A stretch of 9,531 nucleotides of DNA from JBOFWL01 sp051653605 (GCA_051653605.1 JBOFWL010000053.1:1-9531); one strand, 5' to 3'; positions 1 through 5,354 are shown, counted from the stretch's first letter. Numbers and translations: made by a program. The notes: generated by a model not told the origin, from the sequence alone.

Positions 1-132
1 ATAGAATCCTGGTATAACCGAAAAAGGATTCACAGCGCACTTGGATATAAAACACCTCAACAAGTTGAGGATGAAGCTATTAATGTGCTGCATAAAAAAA
101 GTCGACTTTTTGTGTCCACGGTATTGACATAG
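1..132 (+). pseudogene. IS3-family transposase OrfB, C-terminal fragment (window edge)
   Basis: The frame is open from the first base and encodes the last 43 residues of an IS3-family OrfB (DDE transposase). The recognisable part is the post-catalytic block WYNRKRIHSALGYKTPQQ, which follows the catalytic glutamate helix in this family; the DDE residues themselves lie off the window. The stop is TAG at 130-132. Because the gene runs off the edge, I cannot tell whether the copy is intact. A different part of a similar transposase occurs at the right end of the window in the same orientation. The family call is firm; activity is unknown. Confidence 0.9.
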
Positions 133-137
133 GTCCA
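1..137 (+). mobile_element. Right end of an IS3-family insertion sequence
   Basis: The orfB stop at 130-132 is followed within a few bases by a CA dinucleotide at 136-137, in a context (TTGACATAGGTCCA) that resembles the terminal inverted repeat of IS3-family elements, which typically end ...CA. I place the IS boundary near 137. The left end is outside the window, so neither the matching repeat nor the target-site duplication can be checked here. The exact end is an inference. Confidence 0.6.
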
Positions 138-266
138 AAACTATTAAACACAATAATATGTTACAACCAAGACCCGAGCGAGAAGCCGAGGGATATACCT
201 ATTTTCAATTTATTTGCAGGGGTTGCACTATGCGAGATAGGGAGTATATTTGGAGTAGTTTTTTAG
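138..266 (+). pseudogene. Possible 3' remnant of an interrupted gene next to the IS
   Basis: The frame of 159-161 (TGT) is open from inside the IS up to TAG at 264-266. It reads NQDPSEKPRDIPIFNLF followed by AGVALCEIGSIFGVVF, which looks like a charged stretch running into a C-terminal membrane segment. It has no start of its own and would overlap the beginning of the HIRAN gene by about 37 nt. I read it as the tail of a gene cut by the IS. It could also be a chance open frame. No family is recognised. Confidence 0.3.
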
Positions 267-520
267 GGAGTATCAGCGGTAAGCATGACCGAGAAACAGA
301 TAATTCCTATTTATCCCTTGAAGAAGAACCAAGTAATGCTCACGACCCCAATGCAGTTATGGTTGTGTGTCGAGGTGAGCATTTTGGAACTGTTGGTTAC
401 GTTGGCAAGGAATATGCAAAAGAGGTCAAAGAGATTTTAGCAAAAGCCAATGCGTATAGAGTGGATATGCTAGAAGAAAAAATCGAGAAAGAAATTGAAT
501 TAGTCATGACATGGAGATAG
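230..520 (+). CDS. Small stand-alone HIRAN-domain protein
   Basis: This 96-residue protein fits the HIRAN fold. Near the start, FLGSISGKHDRE (11-22) matches the usual F-x-V-x-G-x-x-H/F opening. It is followed by LSLEEEPSNAHDPNAVMVV (28-46), the characteristic R/EEPxNxxDPNAV core, and by FGTVGYVGKEYAKEV, the G-Y-V/L element. In larger proteins such as HLTF/Rad5, HIRAN domains bind 3' ends of single-stranded DNA; small stand-alone forms are common in bacterial mobile elements and their role is not settled. I choose ATG 230 over an in-frame ATG at 158 because AGGGG (218-222) sits 7 nt upstream and the domain begins soon after. The gene ends just before a strong terminator and so is transcribed separately from the mob operon. 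A repair or ssDNA role is inference. Confidence 0.75.
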   Translation: MRDREYIWSSFLGSISGKHDRETDNSYLSLEEEPSNAHDPNAVMVVCRGEHFGTVGYVGKEYAKEVKEILAKANAYRVDMLEEKIEKEIELVMTWR

Positions 521-531
521 CCGAAAGGCTA
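516..531 (+). other. GAAA-loop hairpin across the HIRAN stop codon
   Basis: ATAGCC-GAAA-GGCTAT is a perfect 6-bp stem with a GNRA-type loop that includes the TAG stop. There is no T-run, so it is more likely an mRNA 3' stabiliser than a terminator. Its arms recur with a different loop (AGCC-TTTC-GGCT) at 905-916. Confidence 0.4.
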
Positions 532-568
532 TTCTAAACCATTCCCCCCTTAGTTGCCGACCACGCAT

Positions 569-640
569 AAAAAAAGGCGGTCAAGGATAAGCAGGAAGAT
601 TTTTCGTTAGAAAAATACTCTGCCCTTGACGGTCTTTTTT
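569..640. terminator. Bidirectional stem-loop terminator after the HIRAN gene
   Basis: GTCAAGG (580-586) pairs with CCTTGAC (624-630), and an inner perfect stem ATTTTTC (599-605)/GAAAAAT (610-616) closes a GTTA loop. A T-run lies at 635-640 on the right and seven A's at 569-575 on the left. The structure should therefore stop transcription rightward from the HIRAN gene and leftward from anything inside the following block. The hairpin is also the left copy of a 52-bp inverted repeat. Confidence 0.65.
580..631 (+). repeat. Left copy of a 52-bp inverted repeat
   Basis: The reverse complement of this stretch matches 1084-1135 at 50 of 52 positions; the two differences are adjacent T/A swaps near the outer end. 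Matching stops sharply on both sides. The copy is itself an imperfect hairpin and serves as the core of the terminator described above. The pair encloses 452 bp including a consensus promoter. Confidence 0.95.
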
Positions 641-830
641 GTTGCGTAAAATCTATGGCAAGGGGGAACGGTTGGAGTGAAATTTTCTGTCCGTCCCGTC
701 CAAAAAATCCTCACTCCATCACTCTCTTTTTATCGCTGTTCCATCTCAAAAAGGAGTGACAATACTACGAAAAAATCTGTCGATTTTATTCTTCGTATTG
801 ATGATTTTTCGTTCCTCAAAATCATTTCCA

Positions 831-885
831 CATTATCCCTTGACAAGTGATAGCCACAATAATATAATGTGTCTATGGGATAATG
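831..885 (+). promoter_or_regulatory. Perfect consensus sigma-A promoter with flanking 9-bp operator-like repeat
   Basis: TTGACA (840-845), a 17-bp spacer, and TATAAT (863-868) form an exact consensus vegetative promoter reading rightward toward the mob operon; initiation is expected near 875. A 9-bp inverted repeat, CATTATCCC (831-839) and GGGATAATG (877-885), brackets the core elements and would suit a repressor such as MobC or the upstream RHH-like protein. AAGTGATAGCC occurs at 845-855 inside the spacer and again at 898-908 in the leader. The transcript would have a structured leader of about 285 nt before the first start codon. Confidence 0.75.
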
Positions 886-886
886 G

Positions 887-1083
887 CAAGTTCCCTAAAG
901 TGATAGCCTTTCGGCTCTCTCTTTAGAACTTGTGAGGGGTTCCCCCTTCAATCCCCTGTCCTCTTTGCCTTTTGAAAAAGGCAGGCGGACGCCAACCGAA
1001 AACTTTATCACTTGCCGTTGGGCAGATGGTCGGAACAAGTATGTTCCAACCATAGCCGAGCAAGTGTAAATTTCATTCTTCAT
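887..1083 (+). ncRNA. Structured leader or small RNA candidate
   Basis: RNA started near 875 would fold into a chain of hairpins. CAAGTTC/GAACTTG plus TAAAG/CTTTA (887-932) carries an inner AGCC-TTTC-GGCT. A G-rich/C-rich stem AGGGGTT..AATCCCCT follows near 935-955, then TGCCTTT..AAAGGCA near 967-983, and finally the long stem around AGTA near 1026-1053. No known RNA family is recognised. It may be a 5' leader that delays or gates mob expression, or simply ssDNA structure for oriT processing. A 64-codon frame on the other strand covers the same bases and is probably not a gene. Confidence 0.35.
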
Positions 1084-1135
1084 CGTCAAGGGCAGAGTAT
1101 TTTTCTAACGAAAAATCTTCCTGCTATTCCTTGAC
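1084..1135 (-). repeat. Right copy of the 52-bp inverted repeat
   Basis: This is the partner of 580-631. It has the same internal hairpin (GTCAAGG 1085-1091 with CCTTGAC 1129-1135) but no T-run follows it, so read-through into the mob operon is expected. It ends 25 bp before the first mob-operon start codon. The rightmost TTGACA (1131-1136) lacks a -10 at the correct distance. Confidence 0.95.
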
Positions 1136-1160
1136 AATTCATCATGAAAGGAGCGTACCC

Positions 1161-1706
1161 ATGAACGAGTATTACGCAAAAAAAGTGGAACGTCAGAAAG
1201 AGGAAATTGAAACCATCAAAGAGAGAACTATCACACTGAAATTGTCGGACGCTGATTGCGAAAGAATTAGTAATTTAGCTGGAAAGAGTGGTTTATCAGT
1301 AGGAGAGTTTTTAGCAAGTTTTATCGGTGATTTGGTAGACGGAACTTATAGTAATGGTTCTGATGAAAGAGATAGAGCCAACCAATGGTATGAGCGTTGT
1401 TGGTTTTCTCATAGGTATGACGGTGAAGAAGATAGCGAGCTATTAGGCTTTATGCTTAATTGGGGGCATGATGTAGATGATTTTTTAACCGCAATTGATG
1501 AAAAAGATTATTATGCAGAACACCCCGAAGAATACGAAGAACTAAAAGAAAAAAATAAAACATGGCTTTGGTTTGAAGATGATATTGAGAACGTCACAAA
1601 GCCTTATCTTGAAAAAAATCCTAAAGCAGACATTAAAGCAGAAATTGAAAAGTGTCGGAAGTGGCTTGCTGATTTACAAAAAATGAAGGAGCAAGCAGAT
1701 GAATAG
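1161..1706 (+). CDS. First mob-operon protein, RHH-like N-terminus, function unknown
   Basis: This 181-residue, strongly acidic protein is the first gene after the candidate oriT. Residues 22-60 (ITLKLSDADCERISNLAGKS and the following helix) fit a ribbon-helix-helix pattern: a short strand, then two helices with a G/S turn. The rest is rich in Asp, Glu and Trp, including NQWYERCWFSH (74-84) and a helical end, and resembles no family I can name. I choose ATG 1161 over the in-frame 1131 because AAAGGAG lies 7 nt upstream. Its 3' end overlaps mobC by 8 nt. The position and RHH-like start suggest an oriT-binding relaxosome accessory protein or an operon repressor; that is inference. Confidence 0.7.
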   Translation: MNEYYAKKVERQKEEIETIKERTITLKLSDADCERISNLAGKSGLSVGEFLASFIGDLVDGTYSNGSDERDRANQWYERCWFSHRYDGEEDSELLGFMLNWGHDVDDFLTAIDEKDYYAEHPEEYEELKEKNKTWLWFEDDIENVTKPYLEKNPKADIKAEIEKCRKWLADLQKMKEQADE

Positions 1707-2028
1707 AGCTAGACCAAAGCAAATAGTTATTCGCATGAGCGATGAAGAATTTGAAGCGGTGAAACGAAAGGTTGAAAAATCGGGACTGAAACAGCAGGAA
1801 TATCTTATCAAGGCAATTACAGGAAAGCCGGTAACGAATACCGATGGACTGAAGGAAATCACGCCGGAGCTGAAGCGGATCGGCGTGAACCTTAATCAGA
1901 TTGCTAAAACCTGCAACCAAGGACACCAAGCTACCTATGACGAGATTCACCGCATCGGGGAGGAGCTGAACGAGGTATGGCGATTGTTAAGGCAGTTAGC
2001 TCAAGGGCGAGTATCGGACGAGCAATAA
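1699..2028 (+). CDS. mobC: MobC relaxosome accessory protein
   Basis: This 109-residue protein has an RHH-type start (KQIVIRMSDEEFEAVKRKVE, 7-26) and the MobC signature LKRIGVNLNQIAKTCN (58-73) with the downstream helical region. In the MobC family this protein binds oriT and helps the relaxase open or hold the nic region. AAGGAG (1685-1690) precedes ATG by 8 nt. The start overlaps the preceding gene by 8 nt and the 3' end overlaps mobA by 52 nt in another frame, the usual mobC-mobA arrangement in Firmicutes elements. Length is normal for the family. It may also repress the upstream promoter, as some MobC-like proteins do, but nothing here proves that. Confidence 0.9.
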   Translation: MNRARPKQIVIRMSDEEFEAVKRKVEKSGLKQQEYLIKAITGKPVTNTDGLKEITPELKRIGVNLNQIAKTCNQGHQATYDEIHRIGEELNEVWRLLRQLAQGRVSDEQ

Positions 2029-3014
2029 AATATGTCACAAAAGATGAAAAGACCGAGGAAAAGTTGGTCAGTGGTATTGAGTGCAATCCCACTACCGCCA
2101 TTGAGGAAATGAAAGCGACAAAAGAAATATGGGGAAAGACGGAAGGACGGCAGTATAAGCACTTCGTTCACAGTTTCCCACCCGAGGAAAAGATCACTCC
2201 CGAAAAAGCTCATGAGCTTGCAAAGGAGCTTTGTCAAGAGCGGTTCAAAGGGCATGAGGTACTTATAGCCACCCACAAAGATAAAGACCACATTCACAGT
2301 CATATCATAGTCAATTCAGTCAACTATGAGGATGGTCATAAACTCCAATGGAGCAAGAAAGACCTCTCGCAGATGAAGGAACATTGCAATGAATTGAGCA
2401 AGCAACATGGCTTGAGTGTTCCCGAACGTGGCGAGGAAATCACCACCTACAGCAAGGAAAAATACAAGGCACTTGAAAGGGCAATCGCAGGCGAGGAAGA
2501 TTATAAAAGTTATGTGCTTGACTGCTACAAGACCGTTTCAGCGGTCAAGGAACAAGCCACAGACAGAGAGGACTTCATAGTCAAGATGAAAGACCAGGGC
2601 TATGAAACGTCCTGGAGCGATAGCCGAAAGCATATCACCTTCACAGACCAAGACGGAAACAAGGTGAGAAACTCAAATCTTGAGAAAACTTTCAAAGAGC
2701 CTTTCGGAAAGGAGGACTTAGAACATGGGTTTGAAAGAAACCTTGAAACAGCAAGAACCATCAGTAAAGCAAGAGAACAGCTCAGAAGTGATGGAGCTGA
2801 AAGTCTTGATAGAGGAACAGTCGGAGAAGATACAAAAGCTATCATCGACAAATTCAGAACTACAAGCGTCCAATCAGATATTGCAGTCAGAGCTGACGAA
2901 AGCCAGCGAACAGATAAAATCGCTAACGAGCAGAGCCGCCAACGTGAACTCGACCGAGATAGAGAACAAAAAGCTCTTGAACGAAGCACAAAAAGCAAAG
3001 GCTATGAGCGATAA
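1977..3014 (+). CDS. mobA: MobA relaxase (MOBP-type mobilization nuclease)
   Basis: The protein has 345 residues and begins with a relaxase/mobilization nuclease domain. Motif I carries the likely nucleophile Tyr19 in RAIKYVTKDE. Motif II is near HFVHSF (62-67). Motif III is HKDKDHIHSHIIVNSVN (100-116), the metal-binding histidine cluster typical of MOBP enzymes. It would nick one oriT strand, stay linked to the 5' end and pilot it into a recipient through a helper's secretion channel. After about residue 150 the protein is charged and helical (ends ALERSTKSKGYER) with no helicase or primase domain. The last 96 codons overlap the next gene in a different frame. It is somewhat short for a Firmicutes MobA. 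All catalytic residues expected in the N-terminal domain are visible. Confidence 0.93.
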   Translation: MAIVKAVSSRASIGRAIKYVTKDEKTEEKLVSGIECNPTTAIEEMKATKEIWGKTEGRQYKHFVHSFPPEEKITPEKAHELAKELCQERFKGHEVLIATHKDKDHIHSHIIVNSVNYEDGHKLQWSKKDLSQMKEHCNELSKQHGLSVPERGEEITTYSKEKYKALERAIAGEEDYKSYVLDCYKTVSAVKEQATDREDFIVKMKDQGYETSWSDSRKHITFTDQDGNKVRNSNLEKTFKEPFGKEDLEHGFERNLETARTISKAREQLRSDGAESLDRGTVGEDTKAIIDKFRTTSVQSDIAVRADESQRTDKIANEQSRQRELDRDREQKALERSTKSKGYER

Positions 3015-3684
3015 GGCTTTGAAAGAAGCTGAACAAGCCAAGAAAGAAGCCAAGGCATATTATGAGCGGTCACAGCAGGCGAACCGAGAACGGCAAGAAG
3101 AAGCCCTTGCAAAGAGCAAGGCGAAAGATGAAGCAAGAAGTGCCTATGCACACGCCATAATGGTTAAAATGACCTATAAGACGCTTTTTTTTGGTCAGAT
3201 GATATTTACCTTAGCTCTAGCTTTTTTCGTGGCATATGGCAAGCGTGGCGTGCTTGTAGAGATGGGTAAATGGTTTCCCGATAGACTGAATGACCTCATA
3301 GGCGTTTTAAAGGGGCTAGGAAGCCTTTTTATGGCGTTAGCCAAGTTTCCCCCTGCTAAGTGGCATATCGGGGCTGTATGGGGCTATATATTCGCCATAG
3401 TGGTATCTCTAGCCGTAGCCGTAGGCGTATTTTTCCTTTGCCGTTTCATCAAAGAGAAAATATCGGGCTTTTGGTGGAATTTAAAGCTTGAATACAGTGA
3501 CGGAACATTTATGGCTGTCATATCGGCAGACATAGCCCTTGTGATGTTGTATGTGTGCCTATTCTTCTATGAAGGGCTAAAGAAAGCCTTTCCCCTCAAT
3601 ATCCTGTCAATATGGATTATTCTTAGCCTTATCGGGGTGGTTGCATGGAACAGCACCCATATAGTAAAGGCGGTGAGGAAATGA
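2725..3684 (+). CDS. Coiled-coil membrane protein overprinted on mobA
   Basis: The protein has 319 residues. Residues 20-145 are a long Lys/Glu/Gln/Ala-rich coiled coil (for example ELQASNQILQSELTKASEQI). The second half holds about four membrane segments, near 154-171, 216-240, 262-282 and 290-309. A very strong site AAAGGAGGA (2708-2716) stands 8 nt before ATG 2725, although that start lies inside mobA. The first 97 codons therefore share 290 nt with the relaxase C-terminus in the +1 frame. The architecture resembles DUF6040-like proteins that I recall beside relaxases in gut Firmicutes; I hold that name loosely. The protein may link the relaxosome to the membrane or to a helper's coupling protein. 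That role is inference from topology and gene order. Confidence 0.8.
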   Translation: MGLKETLKQQEPSVKQENSSEVMELKVLIEEQSEKIQKLSSTNSELQASNQILQSELTKASEQIKSLTSRAANVNSTEIENKKLLNEAQKAKAMSDKALKEAEQAKKEAKAYYERSQQANRERQEEALAKSKAKDEARSAYAHAIMVKMTYKTLFFGQMIFTLALAFFVAYGKRGVLVEMGKWFPDRLNDLIGVLKGLGSLFMALAKFPPAKWHIGAVWGYIFAIVVSLAVAVGVFFLCRFIKEKISGFWWNLKLEYSDGTFMAVISADIALVMLYVCLFFYEGLKKAFPLNILSIWIILSLIGVVAWNSTHIVKAVRK

Positions 3685-4130
3685 GCTTTAAGACGGTAAA
3701 GGAGATAGCAGACGAGCTTGGAGTAGACAAGCAAAAGGTGTATCGCATTATCAAGAAGAACCGCATCAATGAAGCGGTTCAAGATGGTCAAGTGAAGCGG
3801 TATGATGAAGCAGTTCAAAGCCTTGTAAAATCAGAACTTTTACATAGTGAACCGCATCAAAACCACATCAATGAACCACATCAAAACCGCATCAATGAAG
3901 CGGTTGTTGCCTTGCTTAAAACTGAACTTGAAGCTAAAAATGAGTTGATAAAGGCACAGCAAAAGACAATAGACCGACTGACTTCGACAGTCGAGGCATA
4001 TAGTCAAAAGGAACTTGCAGGAAAGCTCATTGAGGGGCAAAAGCTCATTGAGCAGAAAGAGGGTGTCGCAGATCCGCAAGCGGAAGTTGCTCCATCAAAG
4101 AAAAAAAAGTGGCAGTTTTGGAAAGACTGA
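3681..4130 (+). CDS. HTH protein of the DUF536-like plasmid type
   Basis: This 149-residue protein has an N-terminal winged or Mer-like helix-turn-helix (TVKEIADELGVDKQKVYRII, 5-24), a repeat-rich middle, a coiled-coil stretch (ELEAKNELIKAQQKTIDRLT) and a basic-aromatic end KKKKWQFWKD. That order matches DUF536-type proteins common on Lactobacillales and Clostridia plasmids near replication or mobilization genes; their precise role is unclear. I start at ATG 3681, which overlaps the previous stop as ATGA and follows GGTGAGGAA, not at the in-frame ATG 3645. An 8-residue unit, EPHQNHIN then EPHQNRIN, is tandemly repeated at 57-72. The family assignment is moderate. Confidence 0.7.
   Translation: MSFKTVKEIADELGVDKQKVYRIIKKNRINEAVQDGQVKRYDEAVQSLVKSELLHSEPHQNHINEPHQNRINEAVVALLKTELEAKNELIKAQQKTIDRLTSTVEAYSQKELAGKLIEGQKLIEQKEGVADPQAEVAPSKKKKWQFWKD
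3758..3905 (+). repeat. Intragenic GAACCGC/ACATCAAT repeat cluster
   Basis: Within the DUF536-like gene, GAACCGC (3758-3764) and GCGGTTC (3774-3780) form a 7-bp inverted repeat around ATCAATGAA. Nearly the same string, AACCGCATCAATGAAGCGGTT, recurs at 3885-3905. Between them are two tandem 24-nt units at 3848-3871 and 3872-3895. The repeat keeps frame, so it could be only protein repetition, but the palindromes also look like a DNA-binding site. Confidence 0.6.
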
Positions 4131-4145
4131 CAGGAGGTGCAGAGA

Positions 4146-4757
4146 GTGAAATTAGTTATTGAAAAAGGTGTAAGCCTTGAAAATGCAATCGAGCAGGTAT
4201 CTAGTTTCTTGAAGGATAACTATTCGGATTACCCTATCATCAAAAACGATATGAGTGTCTATATAACCCTTAAAAATTCAGCAGGACAGATATGCCCCGA
4301 TAATGAAAAAGAGTACATCATAAGGGATTCAGGAAAGGCAACGGATGTATTTGAGGGAGAGAAGCAAAGAGCAATAATAGAGCTTCACAGGAATTGGAAA
4401 GACTATGTTGGAGCTTATAAAAATAATCTTGAGTTTATTCAACGGAAGGTCGAAGCTGATGAAGTATATTTGAGAACCGCAGAAGAAAAGGGCAGGACGG
4501 AAATTAACATTGCAAAGCGAATGAAGGAGTATGAGAAGAATAAGCGAAGTCTTGATAAAGACCGAGAAGAGGTTGAGTTGATTGTAATGCTAGATGAATT
4601 TATAAGGGATGGACGATGTAGAACCCATATTACCAAGTACACAAGCCGTTCTGCTTACAAATATACCGTATCTGCATTCTATGTATTTGTGCTGTGTAAC
4701 GGTTATACGGGCTATTTTGATGGTAGAAAGCTACATAAGGGAGAATTCAATGTCTAA
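4146..4757 (+). CDS. Unrecognised mob-operon protein
   Basis: This 203-residue protein matches no family I know. A compact N-terminal part (KLVIEKGVSLENAIEQVSSF with YPIIKNDMSVYITLKN) is followed by a charged helical or coiled-coil centre near 90-145 (IAKRMKEYEKNKRSLDKDRE), and it ends with an aromatic-rich segment TVSAFYVFVLCNGYTGYFDG. No signal peptide or clear membrane segment is seen. I start at GTG 4146, 8 nt after AGGAGG (4132-4137); the upstream in-frame GTG at 4137 overlaps that site and is unlikely. The stop overlaps the next ATG by 8 nt. Its place in the operon suggests a transfer or maintenance accessory, but no function can be read from the sequence. Confidence 0.65.
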   Translation: MKLVIEKGVSLENAIEQVSSFLKDNYSDYPIIKNDMSVYITLKNSAGQICPDNEKEYIIRDSGKATDVFEGEKQRAIIELHRNWKDYVGAYKNNLEFIQRKVEADEVYLRTAEEKGRTEINIAKRMKEYEKNKRSLDKDREEVELIVMLDEFIRDGRCRTHITKYTSRSAYKYTVSAFYVFVLCNGYTGYFDGRKLHKGEFNV

Positions 4758-5013
4758 GTATAAAATGACCATCAAAACAAGCGATGCTGCATTGAATGAG
4801 CAAATAGACCGTATAACAGACCGCTACGGCTTGCAAAGGACGGAACAGGGTGTTTATATAGGCACAGGTTCACAACACGATTTTGCACGGTTTGGGCGTG
4901 CTATATTAGCCATAAAAGAGATAGATGGTATTTTGTCTAGTGCAGAAGAATGGCTTTTCTTTGAAGGGGATACAGTTGAAGATGTAGTAGAGCATTACCG
5001 AAAGAAAAAATAA
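4750..5013 (+). CDS. Unrecognised small protein, last gene of the mob operon
   Basis: This 87-residue protein starts at ATG 4750 (MSKYKMTIKTSDAALNEQID) after AAGGGA and overlaps the previous gene by 8 nt. An in-frame ATG at 4609 also exists but lies deep in the previous gene with no ribosome site. The body contains IDRITDRYGLQRTEQGVYIG and a Trp-rich helix AEEWLFFEGDTVEDVVEHYR. No family, signal peptide or membrane segment is recognised. Nearly the whole protein is predicted to be soluble alpha/beta. It probably travels with the preceding gene as a functional pair, judged only from the overlap. Confidence 0.65.
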   Translation: MSKYKMTIKTSDAALNEQIDRITDRYGLQRTEQGVYIGTGSQHDFARFGRAILAIKEIDGILSSAEEWLFFEGDTVEDVVEHYRKKK

Positions 5014-5019
5014 CTTTTA

Positions 5020-5070
5020 TATGTGCGTTGTATTTACAATGCACATAATTTGTAGTATAATGAATATACT
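5020..5070 (+). promoter_or_regulatory. Toxin-antitoxin operon promoter with two palindromic operators
   Basis: TTTACA (5033-5038), a 17-bp spacer and TATAAT (5056-5061) form a near-consensus promoter. TATGTGC..GCACATA (5020-5046, with inner TTGT/ACAA) is a dyad over the -35, and AGTATA (5054-5059)/TATACT (5065-5070) is a dyad over the -10. This is the layout expected for autoregulation by a RelB-type antitoxin. The first dyad could also act as a weak terminator for the mob operon. Confidence 0.7.
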
Positions 5071-5090
5071 AAGAGAAAGGAGTGATTTAT

Positions 5091-5354
5091 ATGTCTACAG
5101 TGAATGTTACTATCCGCATGGATGATGAGCTAAAAAAACAAGCAGAAGTTTTATTTGCGGATTTAGGGCTTAATATGACAACAGCTTTCACCGTTTTTGC
5201 TAAACAGGCGGTAAGAGAGCAAAGAATACCTTTCGCACTTTCAAAAGACCCTTTCTACTCCGAAAGCAACATGGCACACTTACGCCGTGGCATTGACGCA
5301 TTAAACGCAGGAAAGGGCGTGGAGCATGAGCCTTTTGAGGTAGAGGGCGAATGA
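5091..5354 (+). CDS. relB: RelB/DinJ-family antitoxin
   Basis: This 87-residue protein begins with the RelB/DinJ ribbon-helix-helix (VNVTIRMDDELKKQAEVLFA, 4-23, then LGLNMTTAFTVFAKQAV), which dimerises and binds the operator. The acidic C-terminal half (SKDPFYSESN to EPFEVEGE) would wrap and block the toxin. ATG 5091 is chosen because AAAGGAG (5076-5082) lies 8 nt upstream; an in-frame GTG at 5082 overlaps that site. The stop overlaps the toxin start as ATGA, so the two are translationally coupled. It has its own promoter and operator. Its expected role is to stabilise the element. The unusual point is that its partner is a YoeB-type toxin, not a YafQ/RelE-type one. Confidence 0.9.
   Translation: MSTVNVTIRMDDELKKQAEVLFADLGLNMTTAFTVFAKQAVREQRIPFALSKDPFYSESNMAHLRRGIDALNAGKGVEHEPFEVEGE

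Larger units (their letters stand above)
521..1160. other. Noncoding structured block: candidate oriT / mob control region
   Basis: These 640 bases hold no convincing gene but are dense in dyad symmetry. Besides the flanking 52-bp inverted repeats there are these stems: TGGAGTGA 673-680/711-718; a compound stem-loop at 760-800 with inner AAAATC-TGTC-GATTTT; ATGATTTT 801-808/818-825; CAAGTTC..TAAAG 887-900/921-932; TGCCTTT..AAAGGCA near 967-983; and ATGGT..GGAACA-AGTA-TGTTCC..ACCAT near 1026-1053. The block lies immediately upstream of mobC-mobA, where Firmicutes mobilizable elements usually carry oriT. I cannot identify a nic site by a family consensus. An alternative or additional role is a structured noncoding RNA or single-strand origin. 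The oriT call rests on position and structure only. Confidence 0.5.

Noticed and set aside
632..1083. Known riboswitch, T-box or group II intron
   Set aside because: No conserved aptamer core, tRNA-antiterminator motif or intron boundary could be recognised.
895..1089. 64-codon frame on the minus strand within the candidate oriT block
   Set aside because: It has no ribosome site, starts with TTG inside the inverted repeat, and its codons are dictated by hairpin arms; RNA or DNA structure explains the conservation better.
1131..1160. Second promoter from the TTGACA at 1131-1136
   Set aside because: There is no -10-like hexamer at 16-18 bp; that position holds the ribosome site and start codon of the first mob gene.
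2600..2998. 132-codon minus-strand frame opposite mobA
   Set aside because: Its Ser/Leu/Arg-rich composition is the usual shadow of a Lys/Glu/Gln-rich gene; no start signal.
3645..3680. Upstream ATG for the DUF536-like gene
   Set aside because: No ribosome site precedes it, whereas ATG 3681 has one and overlaps the previous stop as ATGA.
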